64,000 bases of DNA from Microcella alkaliphila (GCF_004216855.1 NZ_SGXT01000018.1:154085-218084); one strand, 5' to 3'. Counted from the stretch's first letter, positions 7,751-19,071 are shown. Translations and numbers: made by a program. The notes: a model not told the origin generated them from the sequence alone.

Positions 7751-9135
7751 GCGAGCAGGCCCTGCCACAGTTCGGGGAACTCGGGCAGTGTCTTCGCCGT
7801 GGTCGTGATGTCGTCGACCTCGACGCCCTCGACGACCAGCCCGATCATCGCGCCCGCCGTGGCCATCCGGTGGTCCTCGTACGCGCGCCACGGGCCCCCT
7901 GTGAGGGTGGCGGGTTCGAGGGCGAGGCCGTCCTCGAGTTCGCGAATCGCGCCTCCGAGGGCCGTGATCTCGGCGGTGAGCGCCGCGAGCCGGTCAGTCT
8001 CGTGGCCGCGAAGGTGCCCGATGCCGGTGATGGTGCTGGGACCCGCGGCGAGCGCGGCGAGCGCGACGAGGGCCGGGGCAAGTTCGCCCCCGGTCGACAG
8101 GTCGAGGGTGACGCCGCTAATCGCGCGGCCACCGCGCAGACCTTCCCCGCCGTCGACGGTGACAGCGCCGTCGGCGTCGTGGCGAACGGTGGCACCAAAG
8201 TGCGGTAGCAGGTGGGTGAGGTCTGCGCCGACCTGCGTCGTGCGTGCAGGCCAGCCGTCGACCGTCACGGTGCCGCCGGCGATGAGGGCGGCGCCGAGGA
8301 ACGGCGCGGCGTTCGAGAGGTCGGGCTCGATGGTGACATCGAGTCCGGCGATCGGGGCGGGCTCGACGACCCACACGCCCGGCTCGGGACTGTCGACGCG
8401 CACACCACGGTCGGCCAAGCACTGCACCGTCATCTCGATGTGCGGCATCGACGGTAAGTGTTCGCCGGTGTGGCGCAGCACAATGCCCTCCTCGAAGCGG
8501 GGGGCGGCAAGCAGCAAACCGCTGACGAACTGGCTCGACGCGCTCGCGTCGATCGCGAGCTCGCCGCCGCGAATCGCCCCGCGACCCCAGAGGCTGAAGG
8601 GCAGCGTGCCGCGGCCGTCGTCGTTGACGTCGACACCGAGCGCTCGCAGGGCCTCGACCGTCGTGCGCATGGGGCGCCGACGCGCCGACTCGTCGCCGTC
8701 GAACGCGACGGGGCCGAGCGCGAGGGCGGCCAGGGGAGGCACGAAGCGCATTACCGTGCCGGCCAGCCCGCAGTCGATCGACACGGATCCCGTGAGCTCG
8801 TCGGGCGGCGTGATGAGCAGATCAGGGCCGAAGGCGCCGTCGCCGTCGACCTCCTCGATGTCAACGCCGAGCGAGCGCAGGGCCTCGACCATGAGGCGCG
8901 TATCGCGCGAGTGCAGCGGGCGGCGGAGCAGCGACGGCGCATCGGCCAGAGCCGACAACACTAGCTCGCGGTTGGTGAGCGACTTCGACCCGGGAAGCAT
9001 GATGCGGGCGTTCAGGGGGTCCGCGGCGGTCGGGGCGACCCAGCGCCGGTCCGCGGGGCCGCCGGTCGCGGCCTCGGTGCGGTCTTCGTCGCCGTACGGC
9101 GAAAAGCGGGGGCCGGAATTATTCGAGACGAGCAT
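7747..9135 (-). CDS. aroA: 3-phosphoshikimate 1-carboxyvinyltransferase (EPSP synthase)
   Basis: 462 residues. It transfers enolpyruvyl from PEP to shikimate 3-phosphate, the sixth step of the shikimate pathway. LPGSKSLTNRELVLSALA is the conserved N-terminal substrate loop, DCGLAGTVMRFVPPLAALA contains the GTxMRF core, and EDHRMATAGAMIGL is the C-terminal signature. A TACCCT box 8 nt upstream of the ATG predicts a leaderless transcript of aroA-rsgA. It is divergent from sigR with about 96 nt between the start codons. Confidence 0.97.
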   Translation of the reverse strand: MLVSNNSGPRFSPYGDEDRTEAATGGPADRRWVAPTAADPLNARIMLPGSKSLTNRELVLSALADAPSLLRRPLHSRDTRLMVEALRSLGVDIEEVDGDGAFGPDLLITPPDELTGSVSIDCGLAGTVMRFVPPLAALALGPVAFDGDESARRRPMRTTVEALRALGVDVNDDGRGTLPFSLWGRGAIRGGELAIDASASSQFVSGLLLAAPRFEEGIVLRHTGEHLPSMPHIEMTVQCLADRGVRVDSPEPGVWVVEPAPIAGLDVTIEPDLSNAAPFLGAALIAGGTVTVDGWPARTTQVGADLTHLLPHFGATVRHDADGAVTVDGGEGLRGGRAISGVTLDLSTGGELAPALVALAALAAGPSTITGIGHLRGHETDRLAALTAEITALGGAIRELEDGLALEPATLTGGPWRAYEDHRMATAGAMIGLVVEGVEVDDITTTAKTLPEFPELWQGLLA

Positions 9136-9143
9136 CGGTTATC

Positions 9144-9149
9144 AGGGTA
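9144..9149 (-). promoter_or_regulatory. -10 box TACCCT, leaderless-type, for aroA-rsgA
   Basis: The box ends 8 nt before ATG 9135. Confidence 0.45.
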
Positions 9150-9196
9150 GTCGGCACGCACGGGAATGAAAGGACGGTGCTCGTTGAGCGCGACGC

Positions 9197-9223
9197 TTGT
9201 CACGGATGCCCCGTCAGTACACT
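9197..9223 (+). promoter_or_regulatory. Promoter of sigR-rsrA
   Basis: TACACT (9218-9223) ends 8 nt before ATG 9232. TTGTCA at 9197-9202 is a possible -35 with a short 15-nt spacer. Upstream, GGGAAT (9162-9167) and CGTTG (9182-9186) resemble a SigR-type promoter, but their 15-nt spacing is shorter than usual. Confidence 0.45.
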
Positions 9224-9231
9224 GGCGCTCG

Positions 9232-9837
9232 ATGACTGACGAGGCCGAAACCAAGCGAGCACTGTTCCAAGAGCAGGCTCTGCCGTTCATGGACCAGCTC
9301 TATGGCGCCGCAATGCGCATGACGAAGAACCCGGCCGACGCCGCCGACCTCGTGCAAGAGACCTTCGTGAAGGCCTTCGCTGCGTTCGCGCAGTTCGAAC
9401 AGGGCACGAACCTGAAGGCGTGGCTCTACCGCATCCTCACGAACACGTTCATCAACCAGTACCGCAAGAATCAGCGCAATCCCTACCAGGGTGCGCTCGA
9501 GGAGTTGGAGGACTGGCAGCTCGGCGGTGCCGAGTCCGCCACGTCGTCCACCGGTCGCTCGGCCGAGGCTGAAGCGATCGACCGGATGCCCGCGAGCGCC
9601 GTGAAGGACGCTCTGCAAGAGATCCCCGAAGACTTCCGACTGGCGGTATACCTCGCCGACGTCGAAGGCTTCGCCTACCAAGAGATCGCCGACATCATGA
9701 AAACGCCGGTCGGGACCGTGATGAGTCGCCTCCACCGCGGTCGCCGACAGCTGCGCGAGAAGCTCGCCGACTACGCGAGAGAGCGCGGCTACGCCATCCC
9801 CGACTCGACCCCCACCACCACCAGGAGCACGACATGA
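9232..9837 (+). CDS. sigR: ECF sigma factor, SigR/SigH type
   Basis: 201 residues from ATG 9232. Region 2 is [31 protein letters not shown] with [18 protein letters not shown]. Region 4 is [40 protein letters not shown]. This is the thiol-oxidative-stress class of actinobacteria, held inactive by a zinc anti-sigma factor, here the next gene. The stop overlaps the start of rsrA. An upstream in-frame ATG at 9166 was rejected because TACACT lies 8 nt before 9232. Confidence 0.92.
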   Translation: MTDEAETKRALFQEQALPFMDQLYGAAMRMTKNPADAADLVQETFVKAFAAFAQFEQGTNLKAWLYRILTNTFINQYRKNQRNPYQGALEELEDWQLGGAESATSSTGRSAEAEAIDRMPASAVKDALQEIPEDFRLAVYLADVEGFAYQEIADIMKTPVGTVMSRLHRGRRQLREKLADYARERGYAIPDSTPTTTRSTT

Positions 9838-10076
9838 CCGACTGCGGCTGCGACAAAGCCAAGGCCGAGCTCGAGGAGTTCCTGCACAACGAGCTGAGCC
9901 CCCAGCAGTGCCAGGACATCCGCGACCACATGGCCGTCTGCGACGACTGCTCCGCTGAGCACCTCGTCGGCCTCACCCTCACCAACAAGGTGAAAGAGGC
10001 GTGCCAAGAGAAGGCACCCGACGAGTTGCGCGAGCTCGTCCTCGGAGCGATCTCGAACCTCGACAACCGCGCCTAA
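9834..10076 (+). CDS. rsrA: Zinc-binding anti-sigma factor RsrA (mycothiol system type)
   Basis: 80 residues. H32-x3-C36-x2-C39 (HMAVCDDC) is the ZAS-family metal site, and Cys4/Cys6 near the N-terminus can supply the fourth ligand. In this family oxidation of the cysteines releases zinc and frees the sigma factor, so this gene pair forms a redox switch. ATG overlaps the stop of sigR by 4 nt. A strong hairpin terminator follows. Confidence 0.93.
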   Translation: MTDCGCDKAKAELEEFLHNELSPQQCQDIRDHMAVCDDCSAEHLVGLTLTNKVKEACQEKAPDELRELVLGAISNLDNRA

Positions 10077-10107
10077 CGTTCAGCGGGGCTACCGCCCCGA
10101 TAGGCAA

Positions 10108-10144
10108 GAATCCCCGGGATGCCCGTTCAGCATCCCGGGGATTC
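10108..10144. terminator. Bidirectional terminator between rsrA and kgd
   Basis: A perfect 15-bp stem (10108-10122 with 10130-10144) and 7-nt loop lie between two convergent genes. The stem includes GGATGC/GCATCC. It can serve either strand. Confidence 0.85.
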
Positions 10145-10156
10145 TCGCGTTTGCGA

Positions 10157-13100
10157 CTAGTCGCTGAGCGCCGCGTCCATGATGGCGGCGTGCTCTTCCG
10201 CGCTGCGCTTCGACGAGCCGGTCGCGGGCGACGCGGAGGCCGGGCGCGAGACGACGCGCACGCGCTTCATGCCGCGCTTGGCGAGCTCGATCGTGAAGAA
10301 CGGCCATGCGCCCTGGTTCTCGGGCTCGTCCTGCACCCACACCAGCTCGGCGTTGGGGTAGCGGTCGATGACCGCCGCGATCTGCTCGGCCGGCAGCGGG
10401 TGGAACTGCTCGAGGCGCACCAGCGCCACGCCCTGCGTGTCGCGCTTCGCGATCTCGCTCTTCAGGTCGTAGTGGATCTTGCCCGAGTGGAACAGAACGC
10501 GCCGCACGGCCTGCGGGTCGGTCACCGTCGCATCGTCGATCACCGGCTCGAAGCGACCCTGCGTGAAGTCGAGCACGTCGCTCGTCGCGCCGCGCAGGCG
10601 CAGCATCGCCTTCGGCGTGAAGACGACGAGCGGGCGGCGCGGACGCGCATAGGCCTGACGGCGCAGCAGGTGGAAGTACGACGCCGGCGTCGAGGGCCGG
10701 GCGATCGTCATGTTGTCTTCCGCCGCCATCTGCAGGAAGCGCTCGATGCGAGCCGACGAGTGGTCCGGTCCCTGGCCCTCGTAGCCGTGCGGAAGCAGCA
10801 GCACGACGCTCGAGCGCTGACCCCACTTCTGCTCGGCCGACGAGATGAACTCGTCGATGATCGTCTGGGCGCCGTTGGCGAAGTCGCCGAACTGGGCCTC
10901 CCAGAGAACGAGAGCATCGGGTCGCTCGACCGAGTAGCCGTACTCGAAGCCCATGGCCGCGTACTCGCTCAGCAGTGAGTCGTAGATCCAAAACTTCGCC
11001 TGGTTCTCGCTGAGGTTCGCGAGCGGCAGCCACTCCTGGCCGTTGGCGCGATCGTGCAGCACGGCGTGCCGCTGCACGAAGGTGCCGCGACGGGAGTCTT
11101 GGCCCGCCATGCGGACGGGCGTGCCCTCCATGAGCAGCGAGCCGAGCGCGAGCAGTTCGCCGAAGCCCCAGTCGATGCCGCCGTTGCGGCTCATCTCGAC
11201 GCGCTTCTTCAGCATCGCCTGCAGCTTGGTGTGCACGGTGAATCCGGCGGGCGGGTTGTCGTGGGCGTCACCGATGTGCTGCACGACGCTGACGTCGACG
11301 CCGGTGCTCTCCGGCTCACCAGATCCCTCTTCGACGGATGCGTCACCGCCGACGACCGGAATCGCACCCGTCTGCGCCGCGTGCGTCTCGGCGAACGCGA
11401 CCTCCAGGCGATCCTGGAAGTCTTTGTGGGCGTTCTCGAACTCTTCCTCGGTGATGTCGCCACGACCGACGAGCGCCTCCGTGTAGAGGGTGCGAACGCT
11501 GCGCTTGGCCTCGATGAGGTTGTACATGAGCGGCTGCGTCATCGACGGGTCGTCGCCCTCGTTGTGACCGCGACGGCGGTAGCACACGAGGTCGATGATG
11601 ACGTCGCGCTTGAACTCCTGACGGTAGGCGAACGCGATCTCGGCGACGCGCACGACCGCTTCGGGGTCGTCGCCGTTGACGTGGAAGATCGGCGCCTGGA
11701 TGGTCTTCGCCACGTCGGTCGAGTAGATCGACGAGCGCGCCTCACCGGGAGGCGTCGTGAAGCCGACCTGGTTGTTGACGACGACGTGCACGGTTCCGCC
11801 CGTGCGGTAGCCGCGCAGCTGCGACAGCTGCAGGGTTTCGACGACGACACCCTGACCAGCCATGGCCGCGTCGCCGTGCACGAGCACCGGCAGGGTGCCG
11901 AACTTGCCGTCGCCCTTGCGGTCCTGCTTCGCGCGAACGATGCCCTCGAGCACGCCGTTAACGGCCTCGAGGTGCGAGGGGTTCGCGGCGAGGTAGACCT
12001 CGATCTCTTTGCCGCTGGCCGACGTGAAGGTGCCCTGCGTGCCGAGGTGGTACTTGACGTCGCCCGAGCCCTGAACAGTGCGCGGGTCTTGGGTGCCCTC
12101 GAACTCGCGGAAGATCTGGCCATAGGTCTTGCCGGCGATGTTGGCCAGCACGTTCAGGCGGCCGCGGTGGGCCATACCGATCGCGACCTCGTCGAGGTCA
12201 GTGTCGGCGGCCTGCTGCACGATCTCGTCGAGCAGCGGGATCAGTGACTCGCCACCCTCGAGGCTGAAGCGCTTCTGCCCGACGTACTTCGTCTGCAGGA
12301 AGGTCTCGAACGCCTCGGCCTGGTTGAGCTTGCCGAGGATGCGCATCTGCTCGTCGTGCGTCGGCTTCTGGTACGGCTTCTCGAGTCGCGTCTGGAACCA
12401 CCGGCGCTGCTCGGGGTCTTGAATGTGCATGTACTCGATACCGACGGTGCGGCAGTACGTGTCGCGCAGAACGCCGAGAATCTCGCGCAGCAGCATGGTG
12501 CGCTTGCCGCCGAAGCCGCCGGTGACGAACTCGCGGTCGAGATCCCAGAACGTGAGGCCGTGGCTCGAGATGTCGAGATCGGGGTGGCTGCGCTGCTGGT
12601 ACTCGAGCGGGTCGACGTCGGCCATCATGTGACCGCGCACGCGGAACGAGTTGATCAGCTCGTGAACGCGAGCCGTCTTGTTGACCTCGTCGGCCAGGTC
12701 GACGTGAATGTCCTGCGCCCAGTGGATCGGGTCGTACGGGATCCGCAGGTCGGAGAAGATGCCGTCGTAGAAGTCGCGCTGACCAATGAGCAGCTCGTGC
12801 ACCTTCTTCAGGAATTCGCCGCTGCCGGCCCCCTGAATGACGCGGTGGTCGTAGGTGCTCGTGAGGGTGATGGTCTTGCCGATACCGAGCTCAGCGAGCG
12901 TCGCCTGCGACATGCCCTGGAACTCGGCCGGGTACTCGAGCGCTCCGGCGCCGATGATGGCACCCTGCCCCTTCATGAGGCGCGGCACCGAGTGCACGGT
13001 GCCGATGCCGCCAGGGTTTGTCAGCGAGATCGTGTTGCCCTGGAAGTCGGCGGCCGCGAGCTTGTTGTCGCGGGCGCGCTTGACGACGTCTTCGTAGGCG

Positions 13101-13930
13101 GCGTGGAACTCCCCGAACGTCATCGACTCGGTCTTCTTGATGCCGGGAACAAGCAGCGCACGCGTGCCGTCGGGCTTCGGGATGTCGATCGCGATGCCGA
13201 GGTTGATGTGGGCAGGCGTGACGACGACCGGCTTGCCGTCCTGCTCGTCGTAGTAGACGTTCTGGCTCGGGAACTCGCGCAGCGCGCGCACCATGGCCCA
13301 CGCGATCAGGTGGGTGAACGAGACCTTGCCGCCGCGGGCGCGCTTCAGGTGGTTGTTGATGACGATGCGGTTGTCGATCATCAGCTTGGCGGGGATGGTG
13401 CGGACGCTGGTCGCCGTCGGGACCGTGAGCGACGCATCCATGTTGGTCGCTAGCGTCTTCGCCATGCCGCGCAGGGGCGTGACCTCGTCCTGCTTCTCGG
13501 CCGCCTCTTCATCGACGACGGGGGCGGGGGCCGTCGCGGGGGCCTGCGCGGGAATCGGCTGCGGCTGCGGGGCCCGCGCCGTCGTCTTCGCGATCGGCTG
13601 GCTACCCGTGACGGGGGCCGACCCGATGCTGATCGAGCCGACGGAACCGCCGGTCGTAGCGCTCGGCAGGGCCGTCGTCGGATCGTCGTCGCCGGTGACC
13701 GTGGTGGGCGTCACCGGAGTCGCCTCCGCGACCGCAACCGATGCGGCTGTGCTGGTCGCCGCGGTGGCGGTTGACTGTTCGTACTTCTCGAGAATCGGCC
13801 ACCACGACGGGTCAACCGAATCCTTGTTCTCTCGGTACTGCTCGTACAGTTCATCGACGAGCCATTCGTTGGCACCGAACTCTCCGGAGGCGCCGCCCTC
13901 GGCGCCGGTACCGGACACGTGGCTTGACAC
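10157..13930 (-). CDS. kgd: Multifunctional 2-oxoglutarate decarboxylase / dehydrogenase E1-E2 fusion
   Basis: 1257 residues. A short N-terminal helix region (WLVDELYEQYRENKDSVDPS) and an Ala/Thr/Pro linker are followed by an acyltransferase catalytic domain with TYDHRVIQGAGSGEFL (residues about 150-390). Then come the thiamine-diphosphate E1 domain with AIGMAHRGRLNVLAN and HGDAAMAGQGVV, and a transketolase-type C-terminal part. This E2-E1 fusion is the actinobacterial form that runs the 2-oxoglutarate step of the TCA cycle, and it is controlled by GarA/OdhI-type inhibitors in relatives. No lipoyl domain is present, so the E2-associated lipoyl protein must be elsewhere. Start is GTG. Confidence 0.97.
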   Translation of the reverse strand: MSSHVSGTGAEGGASGEFGANEWLVDELYEQYRENKDSVDPSWWPILEKYEQSTATAATSTAASVAVAEATPVTPTTVTGDDDPTTALPSATTGGSVGSISIGSAPVTGSQPIAKTTARAPQPQPIPAQAPATAPAPVVDEEAAEKQDEVTPLRGMAKTLATNMDASLTVPTATSVRTIPAKLMIDNRIVINNHLKRARGGKVSFTHLIAWAMVRALREFPSQNVYYDEQDGKPVVVTPAHINLGIAIDIPKPDGTRALLVPGIKKTESMTFGEFHAAYEDVVKRARDNKLAAADFQGNTISLTNPGGIGTVHSVPRLMKGQGAIIGAGALEYPAEFQGMSQATLAELGIGKTITLTSTYDHRVIQGAGSGEFLKKVHELLIGQRDFYDGIFSDLRIPYDPIHWAQDIHVDLADEVNKTARVHELINSFRVRGHMMADVDPLEYQQRSHPDLDISSHGLTFWDLDREFVTGGFGGKRTMLLREILGVLRDTYCRTVGIEYMHIQDPEQRRWFQTRLEKPYQKPTHDEQMRILGKLNQAEAFETFLQTKYVGQKRFSLEGGESLIPLLDEIVQQAADTDLDEVAIGMAHRGRLNVLANIAGKTYGQIFREFEGTQDPRTVQGSGDVKYHLGTQGTFTSASGKEIEVYLAANPSHLEAVNGVLEGIVRAKQDRKGDGKFGTLPVLVHGDAAMAGQGVVVETLQLSQLRGYRTGGTVHVVVNNQVGFTTPPGEARSSIYSTDVAKTIQAPIFHVNGDDPEAVVRVAEIAFAYRQEFKRDVIIDLVCYRRRGHNEGDDPSMTQPLMYNLIEAKRSVRTLYTEALVGRGDITEEEFENAHKDFQDRLEVAFAETHAAQTGAIPVVGGDASVEEGSGEPESTGVDVSVVQHIGDAHDNPPAGFTVHTKLQAMLKKRVEMSRNGGIDWGFGELLALGSLLMEGTPVRMAGQDSRRGTFVQRHAVLHDRANGQEWLPLANLSENQAKFWIYDSLLSEYAAMGFEYGYSVERPDALVLWEAQFGDFANGAQTIIDEFISSAEQKWGQRSSVVLLLPHGYEGQGPDHSSARIERFLQMAAEDNMTIARPSTPASYFHLLRRQAYARPRRPLVVFTPKAMLRLRGATSDVLDFTQGRFEPVIDDATVTDPQAVRRVLFHSGKIHYDLKSEIAKRDTQGVALVRLEQFHPLPAEQIAAVIDRYPNAELVWVQDEPENQGAWPFFTIELAKRGMKRVRVVSRPASASPATGSSKRSAEEHAAIMDAALSD

Positions 13931-14072
13931 AGCCGACCGCCCACTTTCGCTTCTGCTGGAGGGTTAATTCTCGACGCGCCACCGACGATGGCGGCACCGC
14001 ACAAGCGTAACGCCTTGCGCGGGGGCAAACGCTCGATGGGGCTGGGGCTGTGGGCGCGCATCCGCGGGCTTG

Positions 14073-14078
14073 TACCGT
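14073..14078 (+). promoter_or_regulatory. -10 box TACCGT, leaderless-type, for guaB1
   Basis: The box ends 6 nt before GTG 14085. Confidence 0.5.
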
Positions 14079-14084
14079 TGACGC

Positions 14085-15524
14085 GTGCGCTTTGCGAACG
14101 AGACCCCCGTCCATGACCTGACCTACTCCGACGTCTTCCTGACGCCACAGCATTCGGCTGCTGGCAGCCGGCTCAGCGTCGACCTCACCGTGGACGACCC
14201 GGCGGGCTTGAAGACCCCGATCGTCGCGGCCAACATGACGTCGGTCACGGGCTCTCGTCTCGCCGCAGCCCTCGCCCGTCGTGGGGGCCTCGGCGTGCTG
14301 CCGCAGGACCTTCCGCTGCAAGAGCTCGACGCGGCCATCCGCGAGGTCAAGGCTGCGCCCACGATGCTCGACCCGCTCGTGACTGTGACCCGCGAGACGT
14401 CGGTCGCCGAGGCCCGGCGTCGCGTGCCCGACACCGAGGGCGCCCTCGTCACGATCGTCGATTCCGACGGCGAGCCGACCACGTGCATCCCGGCCGCGCG
14501 CCTGCGGCACGCCTTGCCGGACGCTGTCATCGGCGATCTCGTCGGCGACCCCGTCCCGTCGATCGACGACGAAGACGTCACGGATGCGCGCACCGCCTTC
14601 GACCTGATCGATGCGGCCGACGCTGACGCGGTCGCCGTCCGCCACCACGGGCGCATCGTCGGCTCGCTGAGTGCGCGCAGCGCCGTGCGGGCGACGCTGT
14701 ACACGCCGGCGGTGGATGCGCACGGCCGTTTGCGTGTCGCCGCGGCAGTCGGGGTGAATGGTGACCCCGCCGAGCGGGCCGCCGCCCTCGTGCAGGCCGG
14801 TGTCGACGTTCTCGTGCTCGACACGGCTCACGGCCACCAGGAGCAGATGCTGAGCGCACTGCGTGCGGTCTCCGCCCGAAACCTCGGGGTGCCGATCGTC
14901 GCCGGCAACATCGTGACGGCCGACGCGGTGCGCGACCTCGTGGAGGCCGGGGCGAACATCCTCAAGGTCGGGGTGGGGCCGGGCGCCATGTGCACGACGC
15001 GCATGATGACCGCCGTCGGGCGACCCCAGTTCTCGGCCGTGCTCGAAACGGCGGCGGCCGCGCGCGAGCTGGGGGCGCGCGTCTGGGCTGACGGGGGAGT
15101 GCGCTACCCGCGCGACGTGGCCCTCGCGCTCGCCGCCGGTGCATCCGCCGTCATGATCGGCTCGTGGTTCGCCGGCACCCTTGAGGCGCCCGGCGAGATC
15201 GAAAGCGACGAGAGCGGTCGCTGGTTCAAGAGTTCGTGGGGTATGGCGTCGACGAAGGCGGTCGAGCAGCGCTTCCGACGCCTCGACGCGTTCGAGCGCG
15301 CGAAGAAGACGCTGTTTGCCGAGGGAATCTCGTCGTCACGCATCTACCTCGACCCGCAGCGCCCGAGCCTCGACGACCTGCTCGACATGATCACTTCGGG
15401 GCTGCGCAGCTCGATGACCTACGCGGGTGCCGCGACGCTGCCCGAGTTCCACGAGCGTGCGGTGGTGGGCGTGCAGTCGGCGGCCGGCTACGAAGAGGGC
15501 AAGGCGTTGCCCGTCTCCTGGTAG
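14085..15524 (+). CDS. guaB1: GuaB1-type IMPDH/GMP reductase family protein with CBS domains
   Basis: 479 residues. A TIM-barrel oxidoreductase with an inserted CBS pair (about residues 95-205). The catalytic loop is VGPGAMCTTRMMT with Cys303, and GVRYPRDVALALAAGASAVM is the phosphate-binding part. The C-terminal SSRIYL...GLRSSMTYAGAATL region is also family-like. The GuaB1 branch was long annotated as IMP dehydrogenase, but its mycobacterial member was shown to be a GMP reductase, returning GMP to IMP. That activity is inferred here from family membership. GTG 14085 is fixed by TACCGT 6 nt upstream. Confidence 0.85.
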   Translation: MRFANETPVHDLTYSDVFLTPQHSAAGSRLSVDLTVDDPAGLKTPIVAANMTSVTGSRLAAALARRGGLGVLPQDLPLQELDAAIREVKAAPTMLDPLVTVTRETSVAEARRRVPDTEGALVTIVDSDGEPTTCIPAARLRHALPDAVIGDLVGDPVPSIDDEDVTDARTAFDLIDAADADAVAVRHHGRIVGSLSARSAVRATLYTPAVDAHGRLRVAAAVGVNGDPAERAAALVQAGVDVLVLDTAHGHQEQMLSALRAVSARNLGVPIVAGNIVTADAVRDLVEAGANILKVGVGPGAMCTTRMMTAVGRPQFSAVLETAAAARELGARVWADGGVRYPRDVALALAAGASAVMIGSWFAGTLEAPGEIESDESGRWFKSSWGMASTKAVEQRFRRLDAFERAKKTLFAEGISSSRIYLDPQRPSLDDLLDMITSGLRSSMTYAGAATLPEFHERAVVGVQSAAGYEEGKALPVSW

Positions 15525-15536
15525 CTCGCGCACACC

Positions 15537-15542
15537 TATACT
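15537..15542 (+). promoter_or_regulatory. Candidate -10 box TATACT before the CNNM gene pair
   Basis: A good -10 hexamer in the 74-nt gap after guaB1. It would give a leader of about 50 nt. No clear -35. Confidence 0.4.
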
Positions 15543-15598
15543 CATCAGCACCATGGAGCCTCCGTCTACCGCCACCCTCGACGTACTGAGGGACACCC

Positions 15599-17990
<2,392 letters not shown>

Positions 17991-18021
17991 GCGGGGGCTG
18001 GCGTGGTGCCAGCCTGCGGCG

Positions 18022-18027
18022 TAGCGT
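18022..18027 (+). promoter_or_regulatory. -10 box TAGCGT, leaderless-type, for the small ORF
   Basis: The box ends 6 nt before ATG 18034, the same layout as at a dozen other genes here. Confidence 0.4.
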
Positions 18028-18033
18028 GAGCGC

Positions 18034-18216
18034 ATGACGGGGCATGACGATGCGACGGAAATGGCGGCGGCGATCGACAGAGCCCTCCGCGAGGCGCAGT
18101 TGCCGGCGGGCGGGGCGGTTCACGCCGAATCGGTGACGCTCATCGCCGCGCCGGAGCCCTCTGAGGCGGAGTCGGGCGCGGGGCTGTCCACCCTCGACGG
18201 TGCCGACGGCGACTAA
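18034..18216 (+). CDS. Small acidic hypothetical protein
   Basis: 60 residues, no recognised domain. It has a helical N-terminal half (ATEMAAAIDRALREAQLP) and an acidic tail ending DGADGD. Two things favour a real gene: third codon positions are strongly G/C like its neighbours, and a TAGCGT box sits 6 nt before the ATG. The N-terminal helix with AIDRAL and the GGAVHAESVTLIAAPEP stretch give no clue to function. It stands alone between a plus-strand CNNM gene and a convergent tetR-type gene. Confidence 0.45.
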   Translation: MTGHDDATEMAAAIDRALREAQLPAGGAVHAESVTLIAAPEPSEAESGAGLSTLDGADGD

Positions 18217-18266
18217 GGGCTCGCCGAGCGCCGTGCGTCTCGCGTCCCGCGCGATCGGAACACCAC

Positions 18267-18296
18267 ACGTTTGGTGCAACACCAAGCGTTCGAACG
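18267..18296. terminator. Hairpin between convergent genes
   Basis: ACGTTTGGTG (18267-18276) pairs with CACCAAGCGT (18280-18289) around a CAA loop, with one G-T pair. It abuts the palindrome CGTTCGAACG (18287-18296). It probably ends transcription between the small gene and the convergent regulator gene; an operator is also possible. The rest of 18217-18353 shows nothing else. Confidence 0.45.
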
Positions 18297-18353
18297 TGCG
18301 GGTTTGCACCGTTCGGTCAGTCTTGCGGTAGTGACGTGCAGGTGCGCTCGGGA

Positions 18354-19007
18354 CTAGACGGCCACCGGGCTGAGCGCCGCCTCGGCCATCGTGGCGAGCA
18401 CCGCGCGGGTGTCGCGGGCGGCACCGCGTGCGCTGTGCGGGGTCGAGTTCATAAGGCCGAACGCTGCGTGGGCGCGGGTGCGCAAGAGCGACCGCTGCTC
18501 GCCCGGGTGCAGGGACTCGAGCACGTCGACCCAAAGCTCCACGTACTGCCGTTGCAGCCCGCGCACGGTGCGGCGGTCGGCGTCGGCGAGGCTCTCGAGG
18601 TCCGCCGCCTGCACGCGAATGACGTCGGGGTTCTCGACGGCGAAGGCGACGTGGAAGGCGACGAGCGCACGCAGCGTCTGACGCGCATCCGGGATGCTCG
18701 ACGCGCCGTCTGTGCGCGCGTCGCCGTCTGCACGCATTGCGCCGTTCGCATTCGTGTCATGGTCGGCGAGCACCGCCCGCGCCCCGTCGAGCAACCCCGC
18801 GCTCGCGTCGACCAGCAGCGCGGCGAGCACCGCTTGCTTGCCCGCGAAGTGGCGGTAGACGGCGGGGCCGCTGATGCCGACGGCGGAGCCGAGGTCGTCG
18901 AGTGACACGCGCTCGAAGCCGCGCTCGGCGTATAGCCGGGCGGCGGCGGCGAGCAGGGCACGTCGGCGTTCGGCCTTGGCCTGCTCGCGCGACACGACGG
19001 TGCTCAT
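18354..19007 (-). CDS. TetR-family repressor of the leucine catabolic operon
   Basis: 217 residues from ATG 19007. The N-terminal HTH is RRALLAAAARLYAERGFERV-SLDDLGSAVGISGPAVYRHF, the classic TetR pattern, and the ligand domain follows (about 70-210). An ATG 18 nt further upstream exists, but TACACT lies 7 nt before 19007 and would put transcription start at that codon. It is divergent from the acyl-CoA carboxylase operon, and two inverted repeats (19030-19045, 19056-19071) sit between them. By analogy with TetR repressors of acyl-CoA pathways, a CoA thioester intermediate may be the inducer (inference). Confidence 0.88.
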   Translation of the reverse strand: MSTVVSREQAKAERRRALLAAAARLYAERGFERVSLDDLGSAVGISGPAVYRHFAGKQAVLAALLVDASAGLLDGARAVLADHDTNANGAMRADGDARTDGASSIPDARQTLRALVAFHVAFAVENPDVIRVQAADLESLADADRRTVRGLQRQYVELWVDVLESLHPGEQRSLLRTRAHAAFGLMNSTPHSARGAARDTRAVLATMAEAALSPVAV

Positions 19008-19014
19008 GTGCGCC

Positions 19015-19020
19015 AGTGTA
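19015..19020 (-). promoter_or_regulatory. -10 box TACACT, leaderless-type, for the tetR-type gene
   Basis: The box ends 7 nt before ATG 19007. Operator 19030-19045 covers its -35 region. Confidence 0.5.
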
Positions 19021-19029
19021 GACATTCCA

Positions 19030-19045
19030 GTTAGTCGTGACTAAC
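19030..19045. promoter_or_regulatory. TetR operator 1
   Basis: GTTAGTC-GT-GACTAAC, a perfect inverted repeat with 7-nt arms. It overlaps the -35 area of the regulator gene. Confidence 0.7.
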
Positions 19046-19055
19046 ATTTCGGTCA

Positions 19056-19071
19056 GTTAGTCACCGCTAAC
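19056..19071. promoter_or_regulatory. TetR operator 2
   Basis: GTTAGTCACCGCTAAC shares the left arm GTTAGTC with operator 1 and has GCTAAC on the right. Its centre is 26 bp from that of operator 1. It lies on the side of the carboxylase operon. Confidence 0.6.

Noticed and set aside
6824..9169. 781-residue open frame on the plus strand
   Set aside because: It is antisense to rsgA and aroA, both of which have full sets of family motifs; composition is Arg/Ser/Pro-rich as in shadow frames.
9162..9186. SigR-type autoregulated promoter GGGAAT...CGTTG
   Set aside because: Spacing is 15 nt where such promoters usually have about 16-19, and a TACACT box nearer the start is a simpler choice; kept only as a remark.
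10001..13453. Long plus-strand frames across 10.0-13.5 kb
   Set aside because: They are complements of kgd and show no domain; long antisense frames are expected at this GC content.
18241..18340. Short repeats resembling a CRISPR unit (TTGGTGCAACACCAA)
   Set aside because: A single inverted repeat, not a direct-repeat array with spacers, and no cas genes are nearby.
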